A stretch of 64,000 nucleotides of DNA. Origin: Lachancea thermotolerans CBS 6340. Lineage: Eukaryota > Ascomycota > Saccharomycetes > Saccharomycetales > Saccharomycetaceae. The notes beneath the pieces were generated by a model that was not told the origin of the DNA, made no database searches, and worked only from the letters and a program-made list of their open reading frames with translations. This document shows, in pieces, positions 30,181 to 40,932 of this stretch. Location: positions 806,001-870,000 of the forward strand of contig NC_013079.1 of assembly GCF_000142805.1 (NCBI RefSeq). Reading direction: 5' to 3'. Positions within the stretch are counted from its first letter, which is position 1. Each line of letters begins with the position of its first letter. The position numbers were made by a program, and so were the translations under genes.

Positions 30181-30527
30181 TAGATTGTGAAGGTAGTGTT
30201 ATAGCTTAGTAAGTGTTTGTCACAATAAAGATCAAAGACGATTGCGACGCACGTGATCTTTATTATAGAAAGACCTTCCAGTAAAGGTTCATGGGAGCAC
30301 CAGCAGGCTACTTTACAATCCTTCAGCTCATGAATGTATCTATACTTTTTATACGACTTGAGCAATAGCAATCAAGGCTTGTACGTAAGTTTATTGAGGT
30401 TTTAGCTCGATCTAAAATATCCTAGCAGCCCGGGTCAGTACTGTCATCCTCGGCACCCCCAGATATGAAAAGCTCAACATTTGCGAAATCTTTTGACTAG
30501 TATTTCTTTGACGTGCCAAGTATTAAA
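30181..30527. other. MPD2 upstream / YRR1 downstream spacer
   Basis: A 347 bp spacer holding the MPD2 promoter (CACGTG at 30250-30255) and the 3' end of the next gene. Nothing else is seen. It also marks a synteny junction: MPD2 (YOL088C) and the YRR1-type gene (YOR162C) are far apart in S. cerevisiae. Confidence 0.5.
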
Positions 30528-32843
30528 TTAGTTCTGGTCCATATCAAAGTCAACTAGGAAGTCTTCAGCGTCCATGTTTATCAGATCCGTAAACCCAGTA
30601 CTGTAATTGTTCCAAACTTCATCAGCAAGCATTTTCACCATAACCTCAGGAACTTCATCTTGGTTCAGCTCAGGCCACTTATGGTTCACCTCGACTTGGG
30701 CTCTGCTATCCAAACCCACCTGAAAGATGGTGCGGTTCACGCGTTCCAAAGCCATCATGATCACGTAGTAGTGCGAGTTCGATAGCATATGAGTAAGCCC
30801 CGTATTTTCAGGTTTCCACAACTTATCAAAAGCATAACACAACGTATCAAATATCCCATTGAAAGTTATGAAGCTCTCATTTGGTATCTTAAGGTCATCC
30901 AGATTTGGTGGAGGGGCGCCCTGACTATCGTGAACAGAAACAATGAGGCCCTTTTCGAATAAAGTGATCTTGTAAAACATGAGGCCGTAGATTTCATTCA
31001 GTGCTCGTATTGGGAGAGAGTTCAGAATCAAGACGCACAAATTCAGCGAGGGTGACAAAGTCTTTGCCCGGGCAAAGTCGTCTTCAGAAAGGAGGTCTCT
31101 ATCGAGTTCATAGCACCTTAGTATAGTGTTCACCAATATGGAGATAGCTATTAGTATGCATTTGACGAAACCGTTTTTAATTTGAATGGTCACTTGGGAG
31201 TATATGACCCTTGTCAAATCGTAAAAGTTGGCAAGCATAGAAAATGTTGGGGACAATATCATAAGATCAAAGAGGTCAACCTGCGAGATCAGCGAACTAT
31301 CGGTATAATAGCATATAGGGCGAAAGTTTTGCTCAACGAACTCTAGGAGAAGGCTGTTCAACTTTAGCAGATCTGGAGACTGCTCACGATCAAACAAGAC
31401 ATGCATGCACTTTCTTCCGACATGTAGAAAGTTTCTGAGGATCGAGATTCGCCCCTTCTCATTTGTTGGGAGCTTTGTATCGTCATAATGCCCAGGCGTT
31501 ATGTTCATGGGCAATCCCTTGTCAAAGGCCGTGTATAAGTCCACAAAGAGCGTCCAGTACCACAAATTTTCCAAAGATTCTATGGACCCGACTGCGTGTT
31601 CTTGTCCAGCGTAGAGTAGGCGAATATCCTGATGCAAACCCAGGTTGAAGGCAGTCGAGCAAAGAAGGGACACAAGAGACATGACGTGCGAGCTCCCGCT
31701 CCCACTGAGGCCGTTGTAGGCTCTGAAGAGATAGAGTAGCAGCAGAAACTGTGTTCTTTCAACAGATACTGATTTCGAAGTGGTGAATCCGACCAGAGAG
31801 ACAATCAAGCGCTCTATGGAGACTGGTAGGGTTGTTTTGTAGTGATTTAAACATAAGATCATGATGACGACAGCAATGGTGAAGACATTGTTGTTTTCCG
31901 GGGCCAGTAGCATGATGACGCTTCGGGTCGTGAAGTTGGTGTCTTGCATGGCAGCAACGTAATTGGGAATGAAGCAGCGCGCGAAGTCGGAGAAAACCTT
32001 GTCTTTGTCGAGAAATTGAAAATAGTCGTGGAGCGGGCTGTCAAAGAACTCGCGTAGCTTCTCCTGGATCGCCTCGTAGCTCGGCAGGTCCTGGATGATG
32101 GACTCGAGAAGAGGCGCGTTGTTGGGAGACTCTAGGGAATTGTGTTCCATAGTAAGGAGGCGCCCGTGCACGTTTTTCCAGGCGTTGACCTCGGCCTCGA
32201 CCTTGCGCCAGACCTTGCTGTACTCCGCAACGAATCGCTCTCCAGAGGCTGTGATGATGACGCGAATAGAGGTGGGTCCGTAGTAGTTGTAGCGGCCGTC
32301 CTTGACGCGCAGCACCTTCAGGTCGAGAATGTCGTTCTTGTTGGGGGGTCCACAAGGGACGCACGTTTGGCTGGTCGCTGCGTAGCCCGCTGAGTCAGCT
32401 ACCACGTAGCTTTCGCCCGTTTTCTGCAAATCATCGAACGAGACGCGACTGAGCTGTTCCTCCAGCTCCTGGATGCGCCGTAGAAGCGTGACGTTGGGCT
32501 GCCTGCTGAAAAGCTCGTCCGACGTCAGCTGGAAGTTGAAGCCGTCGGTGTAGATGCACTCCGAGAGCTTGCGCTCGACGCACGATCCGCACATGGGCTT
32601 CTGCTGGTCGCATTTCATCTTCCTCTGCCGGCAGAACGTGCATGACTTTATGACCTTACGCCTCCTGCGGCGCGTCGAGGGCTTGGAGCTGGCGCCGCTG
32701 TCGGGTGGGGTGTTCAATGGCATTTCGCGCGCCGGGAACTCTGTGTTCAGTGGCGCGTGAAAAACTGGCCGGTCCGGTTCTGCAGGCAAAAAACTGAGCC
32801 GAATAAGAGAGAGACCAGGGATGTTTGGTTGGCTTTCCATCAT
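30528..32843 (-). CDS. YRR1: Zn2Cys6 multidrug-resistance regulator, Yrr1/Yrm1 family
   Basis: Zinc-cluster activator related to yeast Yrr1 and Yrm1, which switch on drug-efflux genes such as SNQ2, YOR1, FLR1 and AZR1. The 771-residue protein has the cluster cysteines 68, 71, 78, 85, 88 and 96 (IKSCTFCRQRKMKC then DQQKPMCGSC). A short leucine-rich coiled coil (LLRRIQELEEQL), a YYGPTSIR motif, a fungal middle homology region (SLENLWYWTLFVDL) and an acidic C-terminus (DAEDFLVDFDMDQ) follow. These parallel Yrr1. Synteny agrees: YRR1 is YOR162C and the next conserved gene here is DDP1 (YOR163W). The 5' third is GC-rich. Which of Yrr1 or Yrm1 it is closer to cannot be settled by eye. Confidence 0.85.
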   Translation of the reverse strand: MMESQPNIPGLSLIRLSFLPAEPDRPVFHAPLNTEFPAREMPLNTPPDSGASSKPSTRRRRRKVIKSCTFCRQRKMKCDQQKPMCGSCVERKLSECIYTDGFNFQLTSDELFSRQPNVTLLRRIQELEEQLSRVSFDDLQKTGESYVVADSAGYAATSQTCVPCGPPNKNDILDLKVLRVKDGRYNYYGPTSIRVIITASGERFVAEYSKVWRKVEAEVNAWKNVHGRLLTMEHNSLESPNNAPLLESIIQDLPSYEAIQEKLREFFDSPLHDYFQFLDKDKVFSDFARCFIPNYVAAMQDTNFTTRSVIMLLAPENNNVFTIAVVIMILCLNHYKTTLPVSIERLIVSLVGFTTSKSVSVERTQFLLLLYLFRAYNGLSGSGSSHVMSLVSLLCSTAFNLGLHQDIRLLYAGQEHAVGSIESLENLWYWTLFVDLYTAFDKGLPMNITPGHYDDTKLPTNEKGRISILRNFLHVGRKCMHVLFDREQSPDLLKLNSLLLEFVEQNFRPICYYTDSSLISQVDLFDLMILSPTFSMLANFYDLTRVIYSQVTIQIKNGFVKCILIAISILVNTILRCYELDRDLLSEDDFARAKTLSPSLNLCVLILNSLPIRALNEIYGLMFYKITLFEKGLIVSVHDSQGAPPPNLDDLKIPNESFITFNGIFDTLCYAFDKLWKPENTGLTHMLSNSHYYVIMMALERVNRTIFQVGLDSRAQVEVNHKWPELNQDEVPEVMVKMLADEVWNNYSTGFTDLINMDAEDFLVDFDMDQN

Positions 32844-33779
32844 GCATCGAGTAACTAAGTTCCCTGAGTAATTCTTTGGGTCGATGCGATGTCGCTAATC
32901 ATGTGACCGACCCCGGCCTGCCCAGCTTTTTCCAGCTGCTGCTGGCCGTCACATGCATGTCTCGCCCTTGAAGCACGTGACACGGTCGCTATAGCCAACC
33001 ATAACCACTGTGCCTGTACGGCTAGCCTCAGAAATGAGCAGTTCGTGGGAACTGATATGAGAAGTGGGGGTGGCCACGTGATGTCCTCTGTCGCGCGCAG
33101 ACAAAATCCACTACCTCTACTTTCTCGGCGAAAGGCCCGCTCGGCACGTGACTTCGGGTATTGTATCAACGCAAAGTGCAATAGTTGTTAGTAATAGGCT
33201 TGATGGGAACCCAGTTGTTAGGAAGCCACAGGATCGCGCGTCTTGAGTTCTTGAAGTCTGCACCAATTCTTTTCTTGGCTCGTTGCGCAGTGATACTTTG
33301 GGTCCGTTGTACATCCGTTAGCAGAGGCTTTGCCGCTGCGCCACACCAAAACTACGTGTGCGCGTTTACAGTGACACTCAAAGACCGGCGAAATCTTTTG
33401 AAAATGGTAACGGCCGTTACTTCAGATATTGACGGATTTCGGAGATTCTTGAAAAGATGGAAAACAATTCTCAAAACATCTCCATAGAGGAAGTCCACGA
33501 GGCCGTAGCCGCTAGGTTATAAGATAGCGAGGTTCAATAGGGGATTTGTCATGGCGGATGTTGAACAGCCCAAAAAATCAGACAGATACCACGCCAATAG
33601 CGCTAACAATCAAGTTCCTCGCACTTTTTTATCTTCTTGGCTCGCTCTGCGGAAATCCACACGCACAGCTCCACTAGCTCATCGTCTGCAGGTACATCGA
33701 TCCGGGCGCACCAACAAGCTAGACTTTATTCGGAGATCCAAGAGTATACCACGTGACTCAGACTTTCGTAAAAAATAAC
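32844..33779. promoter_or_regulatory. Shared divergent promoter region of YRR1 and VBA-like gene A
   Basis: A 936 bp divergent spacer with four CACGTG boxes (32974-32979, 33075-33080, 33145-33150, 33750-33755) and a TGACTCA at 33754-33760. A 75-codon ATG open frame (33551-33778) ends one base before the ATG of the transporter. No convincing copy of the Yrr1 response element was found by eye. Confidence 0.5.
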
Positions 33780-35735
33780 ATGCTGATTTACCTCTTTCGG
33801 CGCTTAAGAAGTGCAGCCGCCAAGACCCGCACAGACACGCAGGCACAAACTGCGCCATCCCACAGTTTCAGTCTGCAGGACTTCAGCGCCAAACATGCGC
33901 TTCTCGCCCTGTGCCTGCTCTCACTGGTGCTTACTCTATTCCTGGCAGCGCTCGACATCGTCATTGTCGTCACACTATATGAGACCATTGGCGAGAAATT
34001 CAACGACTACAACGACGTTGGCTGGCTAGTCACCGGTTACTCACTTTCCAGCGCGCTTTTCACGCTACTGTGGGGACGGATGGCGTCTTTACTGGGGCTC
34101 AAGACGTGCCTCATGTTGTCGGTGCTGATCTTCGAGATTGGGTCACTGATTGCTGCGGTGTCTAACTCCATGGGCATGCTTATAGCCGGCCGTGTTGTGG
34201 CAGGTGCCGGTGGCAGCGGCATTCAGTCGCTGGTCTACATTGTAGGCACATCGCTGGTCTCTGAACGTAGCCGCGGAATGGTCATCATGGTACTTACCTT
34301 CGCGTTCGTAGGTTCAAATGCAGGCGGACCTATCCTTGGCGGCGCGTTAAACGAGCACGCCTCTTGGCGTTGGTGTTTCTTCATAAACCTACCTATTGGC
34401 GGCGCCGCCGCTTTCATGCTTTTCCTTTGCTACAATCCCTCCGGAAAGCCCCTGCTCTCCACGCTGACCTCTAAGCTTGAAGCCGCGCGCGACTACCGCT
34501 ACAGTAATGTGTGCACCCGCAAATTTTGGGCGCATGCACTGGACCTCGGGGTTTTCAGGTTTGACATCATCGGATTCGCCCTCTCTTCTGCAGGCTTTGT
34601 GCTACTCCTGCTCGGCTTGACGTTCGGCGGCCGCAAGTACAGCTGGAGCTCAGGGACCACCATCGCCTACCTTACCGTAGGGCCTGTGCTCATCGTCGTG
34701 TTCTGCTTGTACGATTTTCTGGTGCTACCGGTGTTGGCCAGGTCACTAGCCTACAGTAGCGAAGTCACTCCGCTGGTCCCATGGCCTGTGATATCAAAAC
34801 CCGGAGTTTTCGCGACTTCCTTTGCTAGCTTCTTCAACTTCTTTGCATACAACATGCAGATTATCTACTTGGTCCAGTTCTACCAGGTTGTCCATAATGA
34901 GTCCCCAACAAATGCAAGCACGCATATGTGGGCTTTATCGATCCCCGCACTGGTTGTGATTATAGTGCTCGGGCGTATCAACAAGAAATTTGGAATCCTT
35001 AAGCCTGTGGCGGTTATCGGCGCTGCTTGCGGTACCATTGGTGCGGGACTACTAACTCTTTTGAAAGGATCAACTACGTCAGGACAAAGCATTGGCTACT
35101 GCATTCTTGCGGGTGCAGGTTTTTCTGCGGTGATGCAATCCACGCTACTGAGTGCCCAAATTCAGGTAGACAAGACTGACCCAAAGTTTAATCAGAAGTT
35201 CATTGAAATCACTACACTCAATAATTTCTTCAGGGTGCTTGGGATATCTTTTGGAGGTATCATGGGTACGTTGATATACTCGACTTCCCTGAAGAACGAG
35301 CTGGCCACCGCCGGCCCAAACATTCCTTCTTTCGCTAGCACGGATGAGCTGATCGCTTATAGGTCCAAGAACTTTGATGGTGCAAGCTCTCCGTTGGAAA
35401 ACATCATGTCCAAGTCAATTCAAAGGGTCTTTTACGGGTCCCTTGGCTGCCAAGCGTTGGCGTTTCTGTTTACGATATGCATGTCAAACAAGCGTCTGGA
35501 TTTGGAGCCCAATCCCCCAGCTGTTGCAACTTTCGAGCCCGCCCTGAATGCTGCCGTTTCAGATCAAGAAAAAGGTTTCGGCATCACCCAAGGGCCCACT
35601 AGTTCTGAGACGCAAAATCTGAGAGTCTCAGATTCATCGCTTGCTTATAACATTACAGGGGAGAAAGCTGACGAAAATGAAGAACATTACGATTCCATGA
35701 CGTCTCGTGACTCTCCTGTTTCGGCTAAAAATTAG
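33780..35735 (+). CDS. 14-TM major facilitator transporter, VBA/AZR1 type (copy A)
   Basis: Drug:H+ antiporter-2 family permease, closest by eye to yeast Vba5/Vba3 (basic amino acids) and to Azr1/Sge1 (drug and azole efflux). The 651-residue protein has about 14 hydrophobic segments, motif D1 (LDIVIVVTLYETI), WLVTGYSL, motif A-like LLWGRMASLLGLK, motif C-like GGPILGGALNEHASWRW and FINLPIGG. The hydrophilic C-tail is about 90 residues long. The frame opens at a GTG nine codons upstream; the first ATG, 33780, is used. Substrate cannot be read from sequence. It is divergent from the YRR1-type regulator and followed by a paralogue. Confidence 0.88.
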   Translation: MLIYLFRRLRSAAAKTRTDTQAQTAPSHSFSLQDFSAKHALLALCLLSLVLTLFLAALDIVIVVTLYETIGEKFNDYNDVGWLVTGYSLSSALFTLLWGRMASLLGLKTCLMLSVLIFEIGSLIAAVSNSMGMLIAGRVVAGAGGSGIQSLVYIVGTSLVSERSRGMVIMVLTFAFVGSNAGGPILGGALNEHASWRWCFFINLPIGGAAAFMLFLCYNPSGKPLLSTLTSKLEAARDYRYSNVCTRKFWAHALDLGVFRFDIIGFALSSAGFVLLLLGLTFGGRKYSWSSGTTIAYLTVGPVLIVVFCLYDFLVLPVLARSLAYSSEVTPLVPWPVISKPGVFATSFASFFNFFAYNMQIIYLVQFYQVVHNESPTNASTHMWALSIPALVVIIVLGRINKKFGILKPVAVIGAACGTIGAGLLTLLKGSTTSGQSIGYCILAGAGFSAVMQSTLLSAQIQVDKTDPKFNQKFIEITTLNNFFRVLGISFGGIMGTLIYSTSLKNELATAGPNIPSFASTDELIAYRSKNFDGASSPLENIMSKSIQRVFYGSLGCQALAFLFTICMSNKRLDLEPNPPAVATFEPALNAAVSDQEKGFGITQGPTSSETQNLRVSDSSLAYNITGEKADENEEHYDSMTSRDSPVSAKN

Positions 35736-36370
35736 TATATTCGAGCGCCCCTTAAGAAGGACGAGCCGGAATCACTTCTAGAAGCAATTATTTTCTTATG
35801 TCTGATCATACTCTGGTGGAACACACATGCTGAGCTTGGTAGTGTTGAGCGGCTTATTAAGTTAAAGTAACAAAAACAGAAAAGGCGTTAAACTTCCAGC
35901 TCATTCTTGCTTCTTGCTTTCCTCCTGCAGCTATGTCGTTGATCCCTCGACTGATAATAGAAAATGTAGATTACTGCCCTTGCCAATGGCACTTTTACAT
36001 ATGCCAAAGGTCTAATTATAACGTGGAAAATCAAGTAAAATAAAAAACAACTGGAAACAACTGGAAAGCACCATACATCAAGAACCTCAAAACAAACTCC
36101 AAGAAGAATAAGGCAAGATTTGGTTTTTGACGCTCCTACGAAGCCAGCTTTACGCTCTCGGCGCTGTCGCGTTTTTCTCCCATTTTTTATCACCTGGCGC
36201 GACAATTGATTACGTAATATTACTTAAAAAAGGACCCCTTTGGCCGCCTTTTGCCAAGAAATGTGGAGACGACGTATCCTTGGCAAACGTTTTATATTCA
36301 TTTACAAATTCAAATAGTTGCCTCTATTCTGCTTGCCAAGCCAAACATTGATAGTTTTAAACATAAGTTA
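35736..36370. other. Spacer between the two VBA-like genes
   Basis: A 635 bp AT-rich spacer. Its last 120 bp are an open frame in phase with copy B that lacks an ATG (it opens at TTG 36251). No TACTAAC-like branch site or GTATGT-like donor was seen that would make it an exon. Nothing else is recognised. Confidence 0.5.
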
Positions 36371-38092
36371 ATGCGTAAACTCTCGCTTGTGCTGTGCCTA
36401 ACTTCCCTGGCACTGACACTTTTCCTCGCTGCACTCGATATTGTGATTGTAATTACGCTCTACGAGACTATTGGAGAGAAGTTTAAAGACTACGCTCGTA
36501 TCGGATGGCTAGTTACAGGCTATGCGCTTCCAAACGCGCTTTTCACCCTCCTGTGGGGCCGGCTTGCCTCGATTTTGGGGCTTAAAACCAGCCTCACCTT
36601 TTCCATTGTCATTTTTGAGATTGGTTCCCTCATTGTCGCAGTTTCTAATTCTATGGGGATGATCATTGGCGGGAGAGTGGTAGCCGGCTGCGGAGGAAGT
36701 GGAATACAGTCACTTGTTTTTGTAGTGGGCACTTCGCTAGTGGAAGAGAGGAACAGGGGCATGGTTATTACGGTGCTGGGGCTCGCCTTTGCCGTCGCGT
36801 TCGCTGTTGGACCAGTTATAGGCGGAGCATTCACAGAAAATGTGAGCTGGCGCTGGTGCTTTTACATCAACCTACCTATCGGAGGAGTTGCACTTACGAT
36901 GCTCACCTTCAGCTACAATACTACAGAAAAATCAGTACAAGAGACTTTAACCTACAACTGCCGGCAACTTCAAACATATCGCTATGGACAATGGGTCACG
37001 GCAAGTTTCTGGCGCCGAGCCTACAACTTCTTGATGTTTGACTTGGATTTCATTGGATTTGCGCTCTCCTCGACGGGCTTTGTTCTGTTCATGCTAGGCT
37101 TGACATTCGGCGGAAATACTTATGCATGGAACTCCGGAACCATCATCAGCTTCCTGACGGTAGGGGCAATACTAGTGCTCTTTTGGTTGGTGTTCGACTT
37201 TGTGCTGCTGTACAAGTGGGCCGCGTGGTGCCGTAAAAGAGAAGCTACACCGCTGCTTAGGCGAAGCTTGTGCTTCAGGCCTGGAATTTTCACTAGCAGT
37301 ATCGCAAATCTCTTTACGTGCTTCGGCTTTAACATGCAGACCGTATACATTGTCCAGCTATATCAGCTGGTTTTCAACAGCGGGCCAACAGCCGCCAGCA
37401 TGCACTTATGGGCCTTTTTGATAGCCACGATGGTTTCGGTCATAATAATCGGCAAAGCAGCAGCCATATTTGGGCTAATTAAACCTGCAATTGTTTTTGG
37501 AGCGACCTGCGGGTTGGTAGGCTCAGGACTGATGACACTGGTAAGAAACACCAGCACCACCGGGAATGTCATTGGATACTGCATACTTCCAGGCGCAGCG
37601 TTCGGAAGTATTATGCAGGGGACTTTGTTAAGCGCACAAGTCCAGGTAGATCACGATGATGAGAACTTTCAGACAATGTTCATCGAGGCGACTGCTCTCA
37701 ATACATTTGTGAAGTCTCTGGGATTTTCCTTTGGCGGTGTAGTAGCAACCATGATATTCACAAACTCGGTTAAAAATCAGCTTCGGTCGACATCAGCTGG
37801 GGTCGCCGCCTTCTCCAGTGTCGAGGCGCTCATAGCGTACAGAGGGCAAAACTATGATGGACCTGGTTCTACTCTTTCTTTGATGTTCGTAAAAGCGATA
37901 AAAGATGTGATGTATGCCGCTTTAGGGTGTTACGGAATTGTCTTCATAGCGAGCCTCTTTACCTCTAACAGAAGGCTCAGGCTGCCTTCTAAGAACGATG
38001 GTGTGGAGGCCACCGCCCAGGAAAAGTCGATTTCTGGCGGTGATAAATCACAGCTGGCACCTCAGTCGACCTCTGAGAACGATGAAAACTGA
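36371..38092 (+). CDS. 14-TM major facilitator transporter, VBA/AZR1 type (copy B)
   Basis: Paralogue of the preceding transporter. From the first ATG (36371) it is 573 residues and the first membrane helix starts almost at once (KLSLVLCLTSLALTLFLAALDIVIV). It therefore lacks the 40-residue N-terminal tail of copy A, and its length equals yeast Vba5. Shared motifs include ALDIVIV, LYETIGEKF, WLVTGYAL, LLWGRLAS, GGRVVAGCGGSGIQSL and SWRWCFYINLPIGG. The two genes are clearly an old tandem duplicate: the core is conserved, the hydrophilic loops and tails are not. Confidence 0.87.
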   Translation: MRKLSLVLCLTSLALTLFLAALDIVIVITLYETIGEKFKDYARIGWLVTGYALPNALFTLLWGRLASILGLKTSLTFSIVIFEIGSLIVAVSNSMGMIIGGRVVAGCGGSGIQSLVFVVGTSLVEERNRGMVITVLGLAFAVAFAVGPVIGGAFTENVSWRWCFYINLPIGGVALTMLTFSYNTTEKSVQETLTYNCRQLQTYRYGQWVTASFWRRAYNFLMFDLDFIGFALSSTGFVLFMLGLTFGGNTYAWNSGTIISFLTVGAILVLFWLVFDFVLLYKWAAWCRKREATPLLRRSLCFRPGIFTSSIANLFTCFGFNMQTVYIVQLYQLVFNSGPTAASMHLWAFLIATMVSVIIIGKAAAIFGLIKPAIVFGATCGLVGSGLMTLVRNTSTTGNVIGYCILPGAAFGSIMQGTLLSAQVQVDHDDENFQTMFIEATALNTFVKSLGFSFGGVVATMIFTNSVKNQLRSTSAGVAAFSSVEALIAYRGQNYDGPGSTLSLMFVKAIKDVMYAALGCYGIVFIASLFTSNRRLRLPSKNDGVEATAQEKSISGGDKSQLAPQSTSENDEN

Positions 38093-38474
38093 GTTTGGCT
38101 TGGCTGCGCTGCTGTTTTAAGCTTGCGTACTTAGATTAAATGCCTAAACACATTGGTCGACTTCCTGCATAACATCGGAATCTTCGGTATTATTTGACGT
38201 TTTTCTTTGTCCAAATGCTAGTTCTTGTCTTTATCAGTGTTATCTATCATTGTAAGATTATTAAATCAAATGCGGAGTATATTACATAAGTGACTTTGGT
38301 CAAAGTAGCCAACAGCGAGCAACATAGATAAATGCCATCGGTGAAGCTTCACTTCTTGTGATATATCGACTTAAGAACCAAGATTCTTAACTCTGAAAAG
38401 TCGCTCGCTTCAGGATTACTAAGTCAACGTAACACGTTTTACCAACACGCCTCGCCGCAACTGAAGGAAAAGAC
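38093..38474. other. Spacer before the aldolase/adducin-fold gene
   Basis: A 382 bp AT-rich spacer with the 3' end of transporter copy B and the promoter of the next gene. No specific site recognised. Confidence 0.45.
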
Positions 38475-39380
38475 ATGTCTACCACAACAACTGCCACAAC
38501 AGAGGAGTCAGCTGGAACGCAGTTTCGCGAAACCCTGAAGGCCTCAGCAGCGCCACCTAGTGTCGAAGCTACACAGGGGGTGCACAACCTCTCGATGGGC
38601 GGCTTGGAGTACAAGAACAAAAGACCGACCTTTAGCAGTAAGTTGGAGGAACGCCAACACGTCCTGAAACACATGGCCTGTGCGTTTCGGGTGTTCGGCA
38701 GGAAGGGATACAACGAAGGAACAGCGGGCCACATGTCAGTGCGCGATCCTGTGGACCCTAGTACCTTTTGGATCAACCCGCTCGGCCAGCACTTCTCGCT
38801 CATGCGGGTATCAGACCTGGTGCACGTTGATAGTAACGGCAATGTTTTGCCAGATGGCAACCAAGCTGTTATCAATAAAGCGGGTTTCAAGATCCACTCG
38901 CACCTTCATAAGGCTAGGCCAAACGTCAACGCTGCTTGTCACACGCACAGTGAGTACGGTAGGGCTTGGTCTGCGTTCGGGCGGGAAATTGAGATGCTGA
39001 ACCAGGACTCTTGCATGTTCTACAAAAAGCACACAGTGTATCGCAACTTCGGAGGTGTGGTCCTCGAAGACGAGGAGGGAGAGCGTCTTGCACAGGCCCT
39101 GGGGGACAATAAAGCGATTATTTTACAAAATCACGGTCTTCTAACGGTGGGAGAGACCGTCGACGAGGCAGCATACCTTTTTACACTGTTGGAACGCACT
39201 TGCAAGGTTCAGCTTCAGGTTGAGATGGCATCCAGGGGCGGGCTTGAAAGAAATATAATTGGCGATGAGGAGGCTTACTACACTTACTTCAACACATCCG
39301 ATCCAGAAACACTGTACACAGAATTCCAGCCCGAATACGACCTGGAGCGTGAGCTCACTAACGCCGCTTTTGAAAAGTAG
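38475..39380 (+). CDS. Class II aldolase/adducin N-terminal domain protein
   Basis: A 301-residue protein of the class II aldolase/adducin fold common in filamentous fungi and Candida; I know no S. cerevisiae orthologue. Metal-type histidines are present at 156 and 158 (CHTHSEYGRAW) and 220 (LQNHGLLTVGE), preceded by FKIHSHLHKARPNVNAAC. The catalytic glutamate of fuculose-phosphate aldolase does not appear at the matching position (about 136-137, Ala-Gly). The reaction may therefore not be a standard aldol cleavage, or the protein may be a non-enzymatic adducin-like one. The N-terminal 40 residues are low-complexity (Thr/Ser/Ala). It sits between YRR1/transporters and DDP1, where S. cerevisiae has nothing. 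Confidence 0.85.
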   Translation: MSTTTTATTEESAGTQFRETLKASAAPPSVEATQGVHNLSMGGLEYKNKRPTFSSKLEERQHVLKHMACAFRVFGRKGYNEGTAGHMSVRDPVDPSTFWINPLGQHFSLMRVSDLVHVDSNGNVLPDGNQAVINKAGFKIHSHLHKARPNVNAACHTHSEYGRAWSAFGREIEMLNQDSCMFYKKHTVYRNFGGVVLEDEEGERLAQALGDNKAIILQNHGLLTVGETVDEAAYLFTLLERTCKVQLQVEMASRGGLERNIIGDEEAYYTYFNTSDPETLYTEFQPEYDLERELTNAAFEK

Positions 39381-40550
<1,170 letters not shown>

Positions 40551-40932
40551 GGGCATGTCTGAATTTAATTAGGAGTCAAGACACTACCTTCGAGGGGGAG
40601 GAAGCTAAGTTGCTAGGAGGCTTACGCAAAAGGTCTTCGTATATGCGTTTCACTTGATGTCAAATGCAGTCTATTATGAAAACTTATTACTAGCTACATT
40701 GAACAATATCGATAGAGTAAACTCAAATTTCTTGTCTTTTATTTGTCCTTACATGAGCAACGACATTCGACTTGAGTAACAGCTCGCGTCAGAATAAAGC
40801 GCTCGTACTGTATTTGTACTTCGCATCTGGCACCTGCATATGTTGTGATGGAGTCACACAAGCATGCTACTTTTCAACATACTTTGTTAGATATGTATGG
40901 CTACATGCTTCTATTTTCAAGACAGGGAAATT
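40551..40932. other. Convergent DDP1-GET4 spacer
   Basis: A 382 bp spacer containing two 3' ends; long for a convergent pair in this window, where gaps of 22-46 bp are common. The frames in it begin at non-ATG codons. No gene or RNA recognised. Confidence 0.45.

Noticed and set aside
32844-33779. Yrr1 response elements (WCCGYKKWW) between the regulator and transporter A
   Set aside because: CCG-containing candidates each break the consensus at one or more key positions.
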